59,949 nucleotides of DNA from Rhodobacteraceae bacterium HLUCCA08. Lineage in GTDB: Bacteria > Pseudomonadota > Alphaproteobacteria > Rhodobacterales > Rhodobacteraceae. This document shows, in pieces, positions 34,451-42,105 of the stretch. Numbering within the stretch: the stretch's first letter is position 1; the number at the start of each line of letters is the position of its first letter. The position numbers and the translations under genes are program-made. The notes beneath the pieces were generated by a model. The model was not told the DNA's origin, made no database searches, and saw only the letters and a program-made list of their open reading frames with translations. Where the stretch lies: positions 67,763-127,711 of the forward strand of contig LJSF01000039.1 in the NCBI GenBank assembly GCA_001314655.1, written 5' to 3'.

Positions 34451-34478
34451 GCGACCAAAATTACGTAATTTTGGTCGC
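34451..34478. repeat. AT-rich palindrome with TTACGTAA core (copy 3)
   Basis: A perfect 28-bp palindrome: GCGACC, core AAAATTACGTAATTTT, GGTCGC. It is the longest of the three copies and has the same 16-bp core as copy 2. It lies 66 bp before the amidotransferase start. Confidence 0.85.
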
Positions 34479-34543
34479 TGCTCTGGCGCTTGCGCTGGCA
34501 TCGGCGCAGGCTTAGTTTCGCATCGACGCGCAAACGGTGTTTC

Positions 34544-35224
34544 ATGAAAATCGGCATCCTGCAGACGGGTCATGCACCCGACGAACTCCGCCCGGTCCTG
34601 GGCGATTACGCGGATCTTTTCACCGCATTGCTTGCGGGTCAGGGGTTCGACTTCGCGGTCTGGAACGTGGTCGATGGCGAATTGCCCGACGACCCTCGGG
34701 CCGCCGATGGCTGGCTGATCACCGGCTCGAAGCACGGCGCCTACGAGGACCATCCCTGGATCCCGCCGCTGGAGGCGCTGATCCGCGACGCCTATGCCGC
34801 CGGCGTGCCGCTGGTGGGCATCTGTTTCGGCCATCAGATCATCGCCCAGGCGCTTGGCGGCCGCGTGATCAAGTTCCCCGGCGGCTGGATGGTCGGCCGG
34901 CAGGTCTATGACTGGCAGGGCGAGGCGGTGCCGCTGAATGCCTGGCACCAGGATCAGGTGGTGGCGCGGCCCGAGGGCGCCGAAAGCATCGCCGCCAATG
35001 CGGTCTGCGAAAACGCCGCCCTGGTCTATGGGCGCCGGGCCTTCACCGTTCAGGCGCATCCGGAATTCGACGCCCGCATGATCGAGGGGCTGATCGCGCA
35101 TCGTGGCGAAACCGTCCCCGACGACCTGATCGCCAAGGCCCGCGACGGGCTGGATCAACCGGTGGCGAATGCCCGGCTGGCGGGCATGATCGGGCGGTTC
35201 TTCCGCGAAGGAGTGGCGGCATGA
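34544..35224 (+). CDS. Class I glutamine amidotransferase-like protein
   Basis: A 226-aa single-domain class I amidotransferase. The nucleophile is the Cys in VGICFGHQIIAQALGG (about residue 102) and the His/Glu pair is in TVQAHPEFD (about 183-185). Flanking by two gamma-glutamyl-amine-synthetase-like genes resembles SpuA or PuuD contexts, where such proteins act as gamma-glutamyl hydrolases or partners. MKIGILQTGHAPDELRP at 34544 is the standard N-terminus. Overlaps the next gene by ATGA. Confidence 0.88.
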   Translation: MKIGILQTGHAPDELRPVLGDYADLFTALLAGQGFDFAVWNVVDGELPDDPRAADGWLITGSKHGAYEDHPWIPPLEALIRDAYAAGVPLVGICFGHQIIAQALGGRVIKFPGGWMVGRQVYDWQGEAVPLNAWHQDQVVARPEGAESIAANAVCENAALVYGRRAFTVQAHPEFDARMIEGLIAHRGETVPDDLIAKARDGLDQPVANARLAGMIGRFFREGVAA

Positions 35225-36576
35225 GCGACTGGATGAACCGGATCCCCGAGGCGGCGCAGCGCTATCTGGAACGGTCCCGCCTGGACGAGGTCGAATGCAT
35301 GATCGCCGACCTGCCCGGGATCGCCCGCGGCAAGGCGGTGCCCGCGGCCAAATGGGAGCGGATGCAGAAATTCCACCTGCCCAATTCGATCTTCTTCCAG
35401 ACCATCACCGGCGATTGGGGCGAAGCCGCCGGCGAAGAGGGTTTCACCGAACCGGACATGATCCTGTACCCCGACCTGTCGACCGCGACCGCCGCCCCCT
35501 GGGCCGAGGACGGGACATTGCAGGTGATCCACGATGCCCAGGACCAGAAGGGCAAGCCGATCCCCTATGCCCCGCGCAACGTGCTCAAGCGGGTGGTGGA
35601 GCTTTTCGCGAGGGAGGGCTGGACCCCGGTCGTCGCCCCCGAGATGGAATTCTTCCTGGTCGCCCGCAATGTCGATCCGGCCAAGCCGATCGAGCCGATG
35701 CTGGGCCGATCGGGTCGTCCGGCCGCCGCGCGCCAGGCCTATTCGATGTCGGCGGTGGACGATTACGGGCCGGTGATCGACGACATCTACGAATATGCCG
35801 AAATCCAGGGCTTCGAAATCGACGGCATCACCCAGGAAGGCGGCGCCGGGCAGCTGGAAATCAACCTGCGCCACGGCGATCCGGTCAAGCTGGCCGACGA
35901 GGTGTTCTATTTCAAGCGGCTGCTGCGCGAGGCGGCGCTCAAGCACGATTGCTTCGCCACCTTCATGGCCAAGCCGATCGAGGGCGAACCGGGCAGCGCC
36001 ATGCATGTTCACCATTCGATCCTCGACAAGGATGGCAAGAACATCTTCTGCGGCCCCCAGGGCGGCGAAACCGACGCCTTCTTTCAATTCATCGGCGGAT
36101 TGCAGGAACACCTGCCCTCGGTCGTCGCCCTGATGGCGCCCTATGTGAACAGCTATCGGCGTTATGTGCGCGACCATGCCGCGCCGATCAACCTGGAATG
36201 GGGCCGCGACAACCGCACCACCGGGCTGCGGGTGCCGGTCAGCGACCCGGCCAGCCGCCGGATCGAGAACCGCCTGGCCGGCATGGATTGCAATCCCTAT
36301 CTGTGCATCGCGGCCTCGCTGGCGGCGGGCTATCTGGGCATCAAGCAGGAGCTCTGGGCCGACAAGCGGTTCCACGGCGACGCCTACGAGGGTGATCCGG
36401 AACTGCCCCAGGGGCTGGGCGCCGCGCTGGACCTGTTCGACGCCAACACCGCGATGCAAGAGGTTCTGGGCCCGGAATTCTGCCGGGTCTATTCCATCGT
36501 CAAACGCGCCGAATACGAGGAATTCCTGCAGGTGATCAGCCCCTGGGAGCGCGAGCACCTGCTGCTGAACGTCTGA
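35221..36576 (+). CDS. Glutamine-synthetase-family ligase (gamma-glutamyl-amine synthetase-like), 2
   Basis: A 451-aa paralogue of the ligase at 33084. It has CMIADLPGIARGKAVPAAKW in the beta-grasp, then VVAPEMEFFLVA, GGAGQLEINLRHGDP, AMHVHHSILDKDGK, RDNRTTGLRVP and RRIENRLAGMDCNPYLCIAA for ATP, glutamate and metal binding. The order IADLPGIARGK...FFQTITGD is typical of PuuA/GlnT-like proteins. Last gene of the operon, converging with aroQ 3 bp away. The substrate probably differs from that of the first ligase. Confidence 0.9.
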   Translation: MSDWMNRIPEAAQRYLERSRLDEVECMIADLPGIARGKAVPAAKWERMQKFHLPNSIFFQTITGDWGEAAGEEGFTEPDMILYPDLSTATAAPWAEDGTLQVIHDAQDQKGKPIPYAPRNVLKRVVELFAREGWTPVVAPEMEFFLVARNVDPAKPIEPMLGRSGRPAAARQAYSMSAVDDYGPVIDDIYEYAEIQGFEIDGITQEGGAGQLEINLRHGDPVKLADEVFYFKRLLREAALKHDCFATFMAKPIEGEPGSAMHVHHSILDKDGKNIFCGPQGGETDAFFQFIGGLQEHLPSVVALMAPYVNSYRRYVRDHAAPINLEWGRDNRTTGLRVPVSDPASRRIENRLAGMDCNPYLCIAASLAAGYLGIKQELWADKRFHGDAYEGDPELPQGLGAALDLFDANTAMQEVLGPEFCRVYSIVKRAEYEEFLQVISPWEREHLLLNV

Positions 36577-36578
36577 GC

Positions 36579-37019
36579 CTAGCCGGCCAGCAGGTGCCCC
36601 ATATGCCGCATGGCCAGCACGTAGCCATGCACGCCGAACCCCGCCATCACCGCATCGGCCCGCAGGCTGACATAGGAATGGTGGCGGAAACTTTCGCGTT
36701 TGTGCACCTGGCTGATATGGACCTCGATCACCGGCCCGTCGAAGGTGTTGAGCGCGTCCAGAACGGCGATGGAATAATGCGTCAGCGCGCCGGGATTGAT
36801 GATGATCCCGGCCGCGGCATCGCGCGCCTCGTGGATCCAGTCGACGATCTGGCCCTCGTGGTTGGATTGCAGCAGCAGGGTTTCGAGGCCCTGCCCGGCG
36901 CCGGTTTCGGCACAGCGCCGGGCCACGTCGTCCAGCGTGTCATGGCCGTAGATCTCGGGCTGGCGCCTGCCCAGCAGGTTCAGGTTGGGGCCGTTGAGGA
37001 TGTAGATCGTCCGGGGCAT
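36579..37019 (-). CDS. aroQ: 3-dehydroquinate dehydratase, type II
   Basis: A 146-aa shikimate-pathway enzyme converting 3-dehydroquinate to 3-dehydroshikimate. Signature segments are [19 protein letters not shown] (active-site Tyr/Arg loop), [14 protein letters not shown] and [17 protein letters not shown] (catalytic His). [12 protein letters not shown] at 37019 is preferred over an upstream Met 11 codons earlier. It is isolated, converging with the amine operon. Confidence 0.95.
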   Translation of the reverse strand: MPRTIYILNGPNLNLLGRRQPEIYGHDTLDDVARRCAETGAGQGLETLLLQSNHEGQIVDWIHEARDAAAGIIINPGALTHYSIAVLDALNTFDGPVIEVHISQVHKRESFRHHSYVSLRADAVMAGFGVHGYVLAMRHMGHLLAG

Positions 37020-37121
37020 GGGGCGGTCCTGGGCTGCATGGGTCCGCGCCACTCTGCCAGCGGCCGGATCAAAGGGCCAGAGGTCCGGCGCAGTGGCCGG
37101 GCCAAGCGTTGCCGCCCTGCC

Positions 37122-37736
37122 CTAGTCCGCCGCGTGACGGCTGAAGAACCGGTCGATCTCGGGCGCGGTCGGGGCAAAGCCGGTAAAGACCTCGGCATAG
37201 GCCGGCATGTTGGCGATGCGGGTGGCGCGGTCTTCCTCGATCTGCATCGAGAGATAGCCGATCTGGGTATACATCATGGTCAGCGCCCGGGCACTGGCCT
37301 GGGCCGGCGGATAGCCGAACCGCGCGAACATCGCCGTCACCGCCTCTTGCCGGGCCGCGTCGGCGGCGTCCAGCCGGGCCTGCAGCGCCGCGTCGTTGCG
37401 GGCCCAGTTGCGGATCGCCAGGTCAAGACGGGCATCGAACAGCGTCTCGTCCAGCCAGCAATCGAACAGGTTGAACACCGCCTCGGTGATGGTGTCGGCA
37501 TAGGCGCGGGTGCGGGCGACCAGCGTGCCGGTATTGCGGTCCTCCCAATGGTGGATCATCGCCTCCAGCAGGGCGTCGCGGTCCTTGAAATGCCAGTAGA
37601 ACCCGGTCCGGGCGACGCCCAGGCGCCGGGCCAGGGGCATGACCTTCACCGCCTCGACCCCGCTGTCGCACAGCAGTTCGTACGCCGCATTCAGCCAGGC
37701 GGCCTCGGATCGGGTCGCGTCGTCGGTCAGTCCCAT
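37122..37736 (-). CDS. TetR-family regulator (twin 1)
   Basis: A 204-aa TetR protein. The DNA-binding part is VKVMPLARRLGVARTGFYWHFKDRDALLEAM at about residues 28-58. It is clearly paralogous to the regulator at 51411: both have FYW-F-DR-ALL, then WE--NTG-LVA and AYADTI-EAV-N. It is divergent from the MttB-like gene with a GACAC-AA-GTGTC repeat between them, so it probably represses that gene and responds to a methylated amine. MGLTDDATRSE at 37736 is taken as the start. Confidence 0.88.
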   Translation of the reverse strand: MGLTDDATRSEAAWLNAAYELLCDSGVEAVKVMPLARRLGVARTGFYWHFKDRDALLEAMIHHWEDRNTGTLVARTRAYADTITEAVFNLFDCWLDETLFDARLDLAIRNWARNDAALQARLDAADAARQEAVTAMFARFGYPPAQASARALTMMYTQIGYLSMQIEEDRATRIANMPAYAEVFTGFAPTAPEIDRFFSRHAAD

Positions 37737-37772
37737 CCCGGCCCCTTCCTGACATCTCTGCACAAGTCTATT

Positions 37773-37784
37773 GACACAAGTGTC
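37773..37784. promoter_or_regulatory. Putative TetR operator upstream of the MttB-like gene
   Basis: GACAC-AA-GTGTC is a 5-bp inverted repeat within TTGACACAAGTGTCGA (37771-37786). It lies in the 104-bp divergent region between the TetR and MttB-like genes. Two sites of the form TTGACACnnGTGAAC occur before the flavoprotein gene at 52175, next to the paralogous TetR. Confidence 0.65.
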
Positions 37785-37840
37785 GATTCTCTGCCCTGAT
37801 CTGTCAACCGGGGCCGCGCCCCGTTCCGGGGATTGCAGCC

Positions 37841-39409
37841 ATGACCAGCACCGAGACACGCCCGACCCGCATCCGCCGCCGCGCCAATCCACGCGCCGAC
37901 CGCAGCGCCGGGCCGGGCCAGAACGACCATCTGCGGGTGCCCTACATCACCCGTCGCATACCGGCCTACGACCTGCTGGGCGACGATGCGCTGGACCGGA
38001 TCGAGGCCGCCGCCGACCGCATCCTGGCCGAGATCGGGATCGAGCTGCGCGACGACGCAGAGGCGATGCAGCTCTATCGCGACGCCGGCGCGCAGGTGCG
38101 CCAGGACAGCCCGTCCCGCTGGCGGATCACCTTCGAGCCGGGCATGCTGCGCGAGGTGCTGTCGACCGCACCCGCGCGCTTCACCCAATTCGCCCGCAAC
38201 CCGGCCAACAATGTCGAGATCGGCGGCGACGCGATGGTGTTCGCGCCCGCCTATGGATCGCCCTTCGTGATGGACCTGGACCGCGGCCGCCGCTACGGCA
38301 CGATCGCGGATTTCGAAAGCCTGGTGAAGCTGGGCCAGTCCTCGCCCTGGCTGCACCATTCCGGCGGCACGATCTGCGAACCGACCGACGTGCCGGTGAA
38401 CAAGCGGCACCTGGACATGGTCCTGGCCCATATCCGCTATTCCGACCGGGCCTTTCTGGGGTCGATCACCGCGCCCGAGCGCGCCGCCGACAGTATCGAG
38501 ATGTGCCGGATCCTGTTCGGCGAGGGTTTCGTCGACGCCAATTGCGTCATCATGGGCAATTTCAACACCACCTCGCCGCTGGTGCTGGACGGGGTGACCA
38601 CGGCGGGCATCCGCACCTATGCGGCGGCCAACCAGGGGTCGATCCACCTGCCCTTCCTGCTGGGCGGCGCGGTGGCGCCGGTGACGATGGCCGGCGCGGT
38701 GGCGCAATGCCTGGCCGAAAGCATGGCCTCGGCCGCGCTGACCCAGCTGGTGCGGCCCGGCGCGCCGGCGATCATTGCGGGGTTCCTGACCTCGATGGCG
38801 ATGCGCTCGGGCTCGCCCACCTTCGGCACGCCGGAACCGGCGCTGGGGTCGCTGGTCATGGGGCAACTGGCGCGGCGGCTGAACCTGCCCTTGCGCTGTG
38901 CGGGCAATTTCAGCACCTCCAAGGCGCCCGACGGACAGGCCATGCAGCAGGCGATGATGTCGATGATGTCGGCGGTCCAGGGCGGGGCGCATTACATCCT
39001 GCACGCGGCCGGCTTCGTCGACGGGCTGCTGTCGATGTCCTACGAGAAATTCGTGATGGATTGCGACCTGTGCGGCGCGCTGCATGCCTATCTGGCCGGG
39101 TTCGAGGTGAATGACGAGACGCTGGGGATCGACGCCCTGGCGCAGTTCGGCCCCGGAGAGCACCTGTTCGGCACCGATCACACGCTGCGCCACTACCAGA
39201 AAGCCTATTGGGACAGCGCGCTGAACGACGACCGCACCCACGAGACCTGGTCGGAAACCGGGTCCGAGGATGCCGCGATCCGCGCCAATCGCCGCTGGAA
39301 GCAAGTGCTGGCCGATTACGAGGCGCCGCCGCTCGACCCCGGTCTGGACGAGGCGCTGCGCGATTTCGTCGCCCGCCGCAAGGCGGCGATGGAGGACGCC
39401 TGGTATTAG
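37841..39409 (+). CDS. MttB-family (trimethylamine methyltransferase-like) protein, no pyrrolysine
   Basis: A 522-aa protein of the MttB superfamily. Segments such as PYITRRIPAYDLLGDDALDRI, ERAADSIEMCRILFGEGF, NFNTTSPLVLD, FGTPEPALGSLVMGQLARRLNLP and GAHYILHAAGFVDGLLSMSYEKF are family-typical. The frame is uninterrupted by TAG, so this is a non-pyrrolysine member like MtgB, which demethylate quaternary amines such as glycine betaine onto a corrinoid protein. No corrinoid protein gene is in the window. Controlled probably by the divergent TetR. Substrate unproven: betaine, proline betaine and others are possible. Confidence 0.9.
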   Translation: MTSTETRPTRIRRRANPRADRSAGPGQNDHLRVPYITRRIPAYDLLGDDALDRIEAAADRILAEIGIELRDDAEAMQLYRDAGAQVRQDSPSRWRITFEPGMLREVLSTAPARFTQFARNPANNVEIGGDAMVFAPAYGSPFVMDLDRGRRYGTIADFESLVKLGQSSPWLHHSGGTICEPTDVPVNKRHLDMVLAHIRYSDRAFLGSITAPERAADSIEMCRILFGEGFVDANCVIMGNFNTTSPLVLDGVTTAGIRTYAAANQGSIHLPFLLGGAVAPVTMAGAVAQCLAESMASAALTQLVRPGAPAIIAGFLTSMAMRSGSPTFGTPEPALGSLVMGQLARRLNLPLRCAGNFSTSKAPDGQAMQQAMMSMMSAVQGGAHYILHAAGFVDGLLSMSYEKFVMDCDLCGALHAYLAGFEVNDETLGIDALAQFGPGEHLFGTDHTLRHYQKAYWDSALNDDRTHETWSETGSEDAAIRANRRWKQVLADYEAPPLDPGLDEALRDFVARRKAAMEDAWY

Positions 39410-39424
39410 GCCCCCGTCACGGCA

Positions 39425-39453
39425 GGACGCCACCGGCCGGGCCGGTGGCGTCC
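39425..39453. terminator. Stem-loop between convergent genes
   Basis: Fourteen bases (GGACGCCACCGGCC) are repeated in inverse after a single G, forming a very strong stem between the MttB-like gene and the convergent symporter gene. There is no T-run, so termination efficiency is uncertain; position suggests a shared 3' end structure. Confidence 0.5.
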
Positions 39454-39481
39454 GCAAGGACATCCCGTCAGGGGGATGCGA

Positions 39482-41026
39482 TCACTTGAATTTCCGGATC
39501 TCGCCCGATTTCAGGCGCGACATGTAGCTGTCCAGCTCGCGCTTGACGATCGGCATCAGGAAATACAGCGCGACGATGTTGACCACCGCCATGGCAAAGA
39601 TCGCCGCATCCGAGAAGTCGATCACCGGGCCCAGGCTGGCCGAGGCGCCGATCACCACGAAGATGCAGAAGATCACCTTGAACACCAGTTCCTTGGTCCT
39701 GCCTTCGCCGAACAGGTAGGTCCAGGCCTTGAGCCCGTAATAGGACCAGCTGATCATGGTCGAAAACGCGAACAGCACCACCGCCAGGGCCAGAACGTAG
39801 CTGAACCAGCCGAAAGCCGAGGAAAACGCCGCCGAGGTCAGCGCCACGCCGGAATTGCCGTCGACGGTCTGGATCGCGGTGCCCGCCTCGTTCAGCAGGT
39901 AGAGCCCGGTTTCGGGATCCGTCACCAGCTGCCCGGTGATGATGATCACCAGCGCGGTCATGGTGCAGATCACGACCGTGTCGATGAACGGCTCGAGCAG
40001 CGACACGAAGCCTTCGGTGATCGGCTCCTTGGTGCGCACCGCCGAGTGGGCGATGGCCGCAGAGCCGACCCCGGCCTCGTTCGAGAAAGCCGCCCGGCGG
40101 AAACCCTGGATCAGCGCCCCGACCATGCCGCCGGCGACGCCGAGCCCGGTAAAGGCCCCGGCAAAGATCTGGCCGAAGGCCCAGCCGATCTTGTCGGCGT
40201 TCATGCCCAGGATCACCAGGACCGCCAGCACATACAACAGGCCCATGAAGGGCACGACCTTTTCGGTCACGCTGGCGATGGATTTCAACCCGCCGACGAT
40301 CACCGCAAAGACGATCCCGGCAAAGACCAGCCCGGTGATCCAGCCCGGATAGTCACCGACCACGTTGGAAATCTGCGCATGGGCCTGGTTGGCCTGGAAC
40401 ATGTTGCCGCCGCCCAGCGCGCCGAGGATACAGAAGACCGAGAACAGCACCGCCAGCACCCGTCCCATCGGCAGGCCGCGTTCGGCGAAGCCCTTGGTCA
40501 TGTAATACATCGGCCCGCCCGACACGGTGCCGTCCGGGTATTCGTTGCGGTATTTGACCCCCAGGGTGCATTCGGTGAATTTCGACGCCATCCCCAGCAA
40601 GCCGGCCAGGATCATCCAGAAGGTCGCCCCGGGCCCGCCGATCCCGACGGCCACCGCCACGCCGGCGATATTGCCCAGGCCGATCGTGCCCGACAGGGCC
40701 GTGGCCAGCGCCTGGAAATGGCTGACCTCACCGGCATCGTCGGGATCGGAATAATCGCCTTTGACCAACGAGATCGAATGCCGGAAGGCGCGGAACTGGA
40801 CCAGGCCGAAATAGACCGTGAACACGGTCGCGGCGACCACCAGCCAGGCGACGATCCAGGGAAAGCTGGTTCCCGGGAAAGGGCTGAAGATGAAAGAGAC
40901 GAACCAGCCGGTCGCGTTCGCGAACGTGTCGTTGATGCGCTGGTCCAGCGATTGCGCCAGTGCCGGGCCGGAAAGGGCCAGCAGGGCGGGTGCAGCAAGC
41001 GCTGCCGCCGTTACGGTTTTTCTCAT
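39482..41026 (-). CDS. Alanine/glycine:cation symporter (AGCS family)
   Basis: A 514-aa sodium-coupled amino-acid symporter. It begins with a signal-peptide-like hydrophobic segment (MRKTVTAAALAAPALLALSG, then PALAQ), then FQALATALSGTIGLGNIAGVA, the family hallmark, followed by further helices (GGPMYYMTKG, GFRRAAFSNEAGVGSAAIAH). About eleven to twelve membrane spans are expected. It lies 18 bp downstream of the universal stress protein gene and is probably cotranscribed with it. Likely imports alanine or glycine. Confidence 0.93.
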   Translation of the reverse strand: MRKTVTAAALAAPALLALSGPALAQSLDQRINDTFANATGWFVSFIFSPFPGTSFPWIVAWLVVAATVFTVYFGLVQFRAFRHSISLVKGDYSDPDDAGEVSHFQALATALSGTIGLGNIAGVAVAVGIGGPGATFWMILAGLLGMASKFTECTLGVKYRNEYPDGTVSGGPMYYMTKGFAERGLPMGRVLAVLFSVFCILGALGGGNMFQANQAHAQISNVVGDYPGWITGLVFAGIVFAVIVGGLKSIASVTEKVVPFMGLLYVLAVLVILGMNADKIGWAFGQIFAGAFTGLGVAGGMVGALIQGFRRAAFSNEAGVGSAAIAHSAVRTKEPITEGFVSLLEPFIDTVVICTMTALVIIITGQLVTDPETGLYLLNEAGTAIQTVDGNSGVALTSAAFSSAFGWFSYVLALAVVLFAFSTMISWSYYGLKAWTYLFGEGRTKELVFKVIFCIFVVIGASASLGPVIDFSDAAIFAMAVVNIVALYFLMPIVKRELDSYMSRLKSGEIRKFK

Positions 41027-41044
41027 GACGATCCCTGTTGTTGC

Positions 41045-41479
41045 TTATGGCACGATGGTGACGGGCACGGGCGCGGCCTGGGCCAGGCTGCCGGCGACCG
41101 ATCCGAACAGCCGCGCGGACAATGTCGAATGCCCGGTGCGTCCGATCACGATCTGCCCTGCCCCTTCGTCGCTGGCGATCTTGCACAGCGTTTCGGCGAT
41201 GTGGCCGTATTTCAGCGCGGTCGAGGTTTCGACCCCGCTCTCGGCAAGTTCCGCGACCACCGGGTCGAGGACGGCGGTGCGGGCGCGCGCCAGTTCTTCC
41301 TTGCGTCGCTTGTGGCGTTCTTCGATCTCGTTCGGCGTCAGGAAGGAATAGGGCGACCATTCCAGCACATGCGCGATGACGATGCTGCCGCCCTGGGCGC
41401 GGGCGACGCGGACCGCGAAATCAAGCGCCGCGCGCCCGCTGGCGCTGCCGTCGAAACCGACGACGATCTTGTGGGTCAT
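41045..41479 (-). CDS. Universal stress protein (UspA family)
   Basis: A 144-aa UspA-domain protein. MTHKIVVGFDGSASGRAALDFA is the first strand and loop, and IVIGRTGHSTLSARLFGSVAGSL is the ATP-binding G-2X-G-9X-G(S) motif, so it should bind ATP. AGGGAG lies about 7 nt before the ATG. First gene of a two-gene operon with the symporter and divergent from the Lrp-type regulator, which may control both. A UspA paired with a transporter often modulates it, which is inference. Confidence 0.9.
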   Translation of the reverse strand: MTHKIVVGFDGSASGRAALDFAVRVARAQGGSIVIAHVLEWSPYSFLTPNEIEERHKRRKEELARARTAVLDPVVAELAESGVETSTALKYGHIAETLCKIASDEGAGQIVIGRTGHSTLSARLFGSVAGSLAQAAPVPVTIVP

Positions 41480-41581
41480 GTTTTTCTCCCTTTGGTTGAA
41501 CTGCGTCTTGCGAAGTTCCCTCAGGGTATCCGCGCTGCGGTGGGAAAGGTTCTTTGATCTCTTGCATGATCGGACAATTTC

Positions 41582-41624
41582 CGGAATTATTCCGTTGTCA
41601 TGGTAAATTCAGGGAATTTTTCCG
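41582..41624. promoter_or_regulatory. Putative Lrp/AsnC operator pair
   Basis: CGGAATTATTCCG (41582-41594) is a perfect repeat around one T, and GGAATTTTTCC (41613-41623) is a second GGAA/TTCC repeat. Their centres are 30 bp apart, close to three helical turns. They occupy the uspA-lrp divergent region, the second reaching the lrp start, consistent with autoregulation. Confidence 0.45.
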
Positions 41625-42083
41625 ATAGACCGGCTTGATACACGCATTCTTTCCATACTCCAGAAAGACGGCCAGATCTCGATGGCGCGGCTGTCGGAAC
41701 AGATCGGGCTGTCGCTGTCGGCCTGCCACCGGCGGGTCAAGCTGCTCGAGGCCGATGGCAAGATCTCGCATTACGCGGCGCGGCTGAACCGCAAGGCGGT
41801 GGGGCTGGAGATCCAGGTCTTCATCGAGGCCAAGCTGCTGAGCCAGCGCAGCCCCGATATCGACGCCTTCGAAAAGGCGATCACCGAGATGCCCGAAGTA
41901 CTGGAATGCCACCTGATCTCGGGCGAATTCGACTATCTGCTCCGCGTCGCGGCCCGCAATACCGAGGATTACGAACGGCTTTACCGTGACCGGCTGACCC
42001 AGATCCCGTCGGTCGCGCAGATGAAGACGCTGCTGTGCCTTTCCACGGTCAAGGAGTTCCGCGGATTTCACCTGGCCGATTGA
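41625..42083 (+). CDS. Lrp/AsnC-family regulator (probable ATA start)
   Basis: A 152-aa Lrp/AsnC protein if begun at ATA 41625: ATA GAC CGG CTT GAT matches the usual (M)DRLDTRILSILQKDGQIS N-terminus. The only in-frame ATG (41682) would delete the first helix of the winged-helix domain. CAGGGA is spaced about 9 nt before the ATA and no ATG/GTG/TTG occurs between the in-frame TAA at 41604 and 41682. The HTH is MARLSEQIGLSLSACHRRVKLLE and the ACT-like RAM domain follows (LECHLISGEFDYLLRVAA). Probably regulates the divergent uspA-symporter operon. Confidence 0.85.
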   Translation: MDRLDTRILSILQKDGQISMARLSEQIGLSLSACHRRVKLLEADGKISHYAARLNRKAVGLEIQVFIEAKLLSQRSPDIDAFEKAITEMPEVLECHLISGEFDYLLRVAARNTEDYERLYRDRLTQIPSVAQMKTLLCLSTVKEFRGFHLAD

Positions 42084-42105
42084 GTTGGCCGATCGAGCTG
42101 GCCGA

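Noticed and set aside
37841-39409. Pyrrolysine-containing MttB
   Set aside because: There is no in-frame TAG within the gene and no pylTSBCD gene in the window.
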